From positions 4,372,501-4,436,500 of the forward strand of contig NZ_CP095741.1 in the NCBI RefSeq assembly GCF_023078475.1: DNA of 64,000 bases, in the 5' to 3' direction. The first letter of the stretch is position 1; every line of letters begins with the position of its first letter. The position numbers and the translations under genes are program-made. Source of the stretch: Luteibacter aegosomaticola. Its GTDB lineage: Bacteria > Pseudomonadota > Gammaproteobacteria > Xanthomonadales > Rhodanobacteraceae. Shown here piece after piece: positions 61,704-64,000 of the stretch. The notes below the pieces were generated by a model. That model had not been told where the DNA came from. It ran no database searches and was given only the letters and a program-made list of their open reading frames with translations.

Positions 61704-64000
61704 TCAGTTGAGGTCGTACTTCACGTGGAGATAGTACGTGCGGCCGTAGTTATTCAGGTTGCGCATGTACTGGTAGTGGTCGCCCAGGGTCTCGTACTGA
61801 TCCTTGCCGAACAGGTTGGCGGCGCTCAGCGAGGCCGACCAGTGGTCGTCGAAGGTCGTATCCCACGAGGCATCCGTCACGTAGCGCTGGCGGAAGCCAC
61901 GATCCTGCCACGGACTGGCGCCGATGGTAATCAGGTAGCGGTCGGTGAAGTTCTCGGTGACGGTGAGGCGGCTGCGCAGCGCCGGCACCTGCCAGGTCAG
62001 GCCCAGGTTCGCGATATTCCGCGGCTGGTTGAGCAGCTGGTAGATCGTGCGCGTGCCGCTGGCGCTCGAGTACTGCATCTTGCCGTCCATATGGGTGGCG
62101 TTGAACATGGCATCGAAGCGCTGGCCCCACACATCCATGTCGCGGCTCACGAAAGAGAACTCCACACCCTGAACCTGCGACTTGTCGACGTTCTCGGGCG
62201 TGACGATCGTGACGAGCTGGCCCAGCGCATCGGTCGACTCTTCGCTGACGCTGACGATGTCGGACTGGATGTTCTTCTTGAACCAGGCAAGCGAGGCGTA
62301 GGCCTTGCCATCGTTGAAGTAGTGCTCGATCGAGGCGTCCATGTTGAAGGACTTCTCGGGCTTCAACGCCGGGTTGCCGCGCGAGATGGTGCACTCGGCA
62401 TCATCACCGCAGGTTTCGACCTCGGCCTGCGCGATGTTCGACGGCACCGGGCGGCCAATGGTCCGGCTCAGGCTGACGCGCACGTTGGTGTCATCGGTGA
62501 CATGGGTGGTCACGTTCAGCGACGGCAGTGGGTAGTGGTAGCTGCCATCGCTCTTGGCCCGGCCGGCGACCACGCCGTTGTTGATCTGCGGCGTATCCGC
62601 CACATACGTGGTGTCGTCGTAACGCACGCCGAGCACGGCTTCGACGATGGGCGTGGCGTAGTGTAGGGAGAGGTAGGCGTCCTTCACCTTCTCCTTGTAG
62701 CCAAAGTCCGAAGCCAGGCTGTTGTACAGCGACGAGGCCTGGTTCACAGGCAAGGTGGACCAACCACCGTTGGCCAGGAACGAAGGCAGGTCGAAGAACG
62801 GCAAGGCGTACTGCGCCTTGGGATAGTTCCAGCCCGGGTTGTACACGGTGTTGCTGAGGTTGGTGCCGGTGCCGTAGATCGTCTGCGTGTAGTCCGTCGC
62901 GACGTTCATCAGCTTGTATTCGGCGCCCGCAGCCAGGCCGAAGCCCTGTGCGCCCGCCTCGATATTCTTGGCAAAGTCCAGGCGCACATCGCCAAGGCCG
63001 GCCGTGGCCTGGGTCTGCTGCTGGTTGGCGCTGCTCACCTTGTAGACCGAGTTGGTGATGATCGACGGATCGGCCAGCGAGGTCATGTTGAAGATCTCGC
63101 CGCGGCTATCCGAGGCGTAGTTCATCGTCGGGTCGCCGTTCGGCGTAGCCGTCAGTTTCATGTTGGCCTGGTCGACGTTCACCCGGTCACGGGTGTAGCC
63201 GGCCGTGAAACGCAGCACCGAGTCATCCTCGCGCCATTCGACATTGCCAATGAGGCCACGATTGTTACGCGCCCAGTTCTTGTTACCGAAGATCACATTG
63301 AGCGACTGGAGGGGCGTACTGCCGGAGATGGCCGTCTGGTTCGCGACCGACTTGGCCGCATCGAACTCATAGCCATTCTCCGTGCGCTGCTCTTCCATGC
63401 CGTAGCCAAACGCCATGAGCGAAGCCTTCAGCGGGCCGTTGGACGGCCACCACTCGAGCTTCACCGAGCCGCCGTACGTCTTGATCCGGCGGTTATCGGC
63501 GTAATACGCCACGTTGTAGGGCGCGGCAAGGCCGTTCCAGCCGCTGGCCGCGTTGGGTCCTGAGATGTTCGCGCCCGCATCGTTGTAGAAGTACTGGGTG
63601 GTCTGGAACAGCTTGTTCTGGTTCGCGTTGTATTCCTGGTGGCGCGCGGAGACGGTGATGCCGAACTCGTCATTGCTGCCGAAGATGGTGGAGTACTTCG
63701 CGTTCACGCCATCGCCGAACAGGGAACGGGTCTTCGGCTGGGCGTTGTGGCCGTTGTCGTTCTCGAGGTCGTGGTGGTTCACGTTGGCATCGATATGCAG
63801 CGAGTTCTTTGCGAAATCGAACGCGCTATTGCTTACCAGGTTGATCGCGCCGCCAATCCCGTCCGGGTTCTGTTCGGCCGAGAACGTCTTGTAGACGTCG
63901 ATGCGGTCGGCGATATCGCTGGGGATAAGCTGCAGGTTGATCGAGCGGGCACCGCCGCCCTCATCACCCACGGAGGCCATCGTCATGCCATCGAGCGTGG
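61704..64000 (-). CDS. TonB-dependent outer-membrane receptor, C-terminal 765 residues (cut by window edge)
   Basis: The frame enters from the right edge within the plug domain (TLDGMTMASVGDEGGGARSI, then IPSDIADRIDVYKTFSAEQNPDGIGGAINL) and continues through a 22-strand barrel to the stop at 61704. SLSRTIGRPVPSNIAQAEVE and RGNPALKPEKSFNMDASIEHYF are typical barrel segments. It ends YLHVKYDLN, without the usual aromatic last residue. The type resembles the Caulobacter/Xanthomonas receptors for plant or polymer-derived nutrients. It is co-transcribed with the exported phosphoesterase gene 11 bases downstream, which hints at uptake of a phosphate-containing compound. Confidence 0.92.
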   Translation of the reverse strand, partial: TLDGMTMASVGDEGGGARSINLQLIPSDIADRIDVYKTFSAEQNPDGIGGAINLVSNSAFDFAKNSLHIDANVNHHDLENDNGHNAQPKTRSLFGDGVNAKYSTIFGSNDEFGITVSARHQEYNANQNKLFQTTQYFYNDAGANISGPNAASGWNGLAAPYNVAYYADNRRIKTYGGSVKLEWWPSNGPLKASLMAFGYGMEEQRTENGYEFDAAKSVANQTAISGSTPLQSLNVIFGNKNWARNNRGLIGNVEWREDDSVLRFTAGYTRDRVNVDQANMKLTATPNGDPTMNYASDSRGEIFNMTSLADPSIITNSVYKVSSANQQQTQATAGLGDVRLDFAKNIEAGAQGFGLAAGAEYKLMNVATDYTQTIYGTGTNLSNTVYNPGWNYPKAQYALPFFDLPSFLANGGWSTLPVNQASSLYNSLASDFGYKEKVKDAYLSLHYATPIVEAVLGVRYDDTTYVADTPQINNGVVAGRAKSDGSYHYPLPSLNVTTHVTDDTNVRVSLSRTIGRPVPSNIAQAEVETCGDDAECTISRGNPALKPEKSFNMDASIEHYFNDGKAYASLAWFKKNIQSDIVSVSEESTDALGQLVTIVTPENVDKSQVQGVEFSFVSRDMDVWGQRFDAMFNATHMDGKMQYSSASGTRTIYQLLNQPRNIANLGLTWQVPALRSRLTVTENFTDRYLITIGASPWQDRGFRQRYVTDASWDTTFDDHWSASLSAANLFGKDQYETLGDHYQYMRNLNNYGRTYYLHVKYDLN

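Overview
The window reads as a chromosomal segment of a high-GC gammaproteobacterium of the Xanthomonadales, most like the Rhodanobacteraceae (Luteibacter/Dyella type). This is inferred from gene content rather than a database match: a PPi-type phosphofructokinase, paired RcnB-like His-rich secreted proteins, a plug-type TonB receptor, a VpsR-like sigma54 activator, and many GTAGGAG...CTCCTAC palindromes between genes. I call 58 protein genes (two cut by the window ends), one TPP riboswitch and one candidate sigma54-dependent small RNA. I see no rRNA, tRNA, CRISPR array, prophage or insertion-sequence transposase.

Layout. 1-9.9 kb: rubredoxin, thiE-hemL, a secreted protein of unknown function, an argD-type aminotransferase, a VpsR-like activator convergent with the candidate sRNA, then the leftward operon adk-mpl-LON domain-SDR. 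10-16.5 kb: PPi-phosphofructokinase, a udgX/radical-SAM pair, a cytosine-deaminase homologue lacking the Asp that excludes 5-methylcytosine, and two RcnB-like genes. 16.7-24 kb: K+-insensitive H+-pyrophosphatase, prolyl oligopeptidase, soluble pyrophosphatase, DUF2333, ferritin-like protein. 24-29 kb: riboswitch-controlled thiC, a TetR regulator, an isoaspartyl-methyltransferase-like gene and tolC. 29.9-36.5 kb: envelope glycolipid block (waaA, lpxL, virK, two glycosyltransferases, O-antigen ligase). 36.5-41.9 kb: zinc finger, YceI, RutE-like reductase, ELM1-like protein, recG, ridA. 42-45 kb: spoT and rpoZ. 45-51 kb: mlaA, then gmk-mlaFEDCB. 51-64 kb: accessory part with two GYF-domain membrane paralogues around an AraC/SDR pair, a secreted acylase and amidohydrolase, a LysR/MFS pair, and a TonB receptor with a zinc phosphoesterase.

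How genes work together. Three genes revolve around pyrophosphate: glycolysis through PPi-PFK, proton pumping by HppA and soluble Ppa. The Mla genes form a complete retrograde phospholipid system, but MlaD carries two tandem MCE domains. rpoZ-spoT-ridA-recG retains the familiar stringent-response order, while gmk has joined the mla operon.

The intergenic DNA is unusually structured. At least eleven long REP-type palindromes pair one arm of type 1 with one of type 2, which gives each a direction. Two larger nested inverted-repeat structures lie between convergent genes (tolC/waaA and mlaA/mlaB). The strongest candidate for something undescribed is the 4.68-4.90 kb stretch: an enhancer-like palindrome, a near-consensus -24/-12 promoter and an intrinsic terminator at sigma54-system spacing, tail to tail with a sigma54-activator gene.
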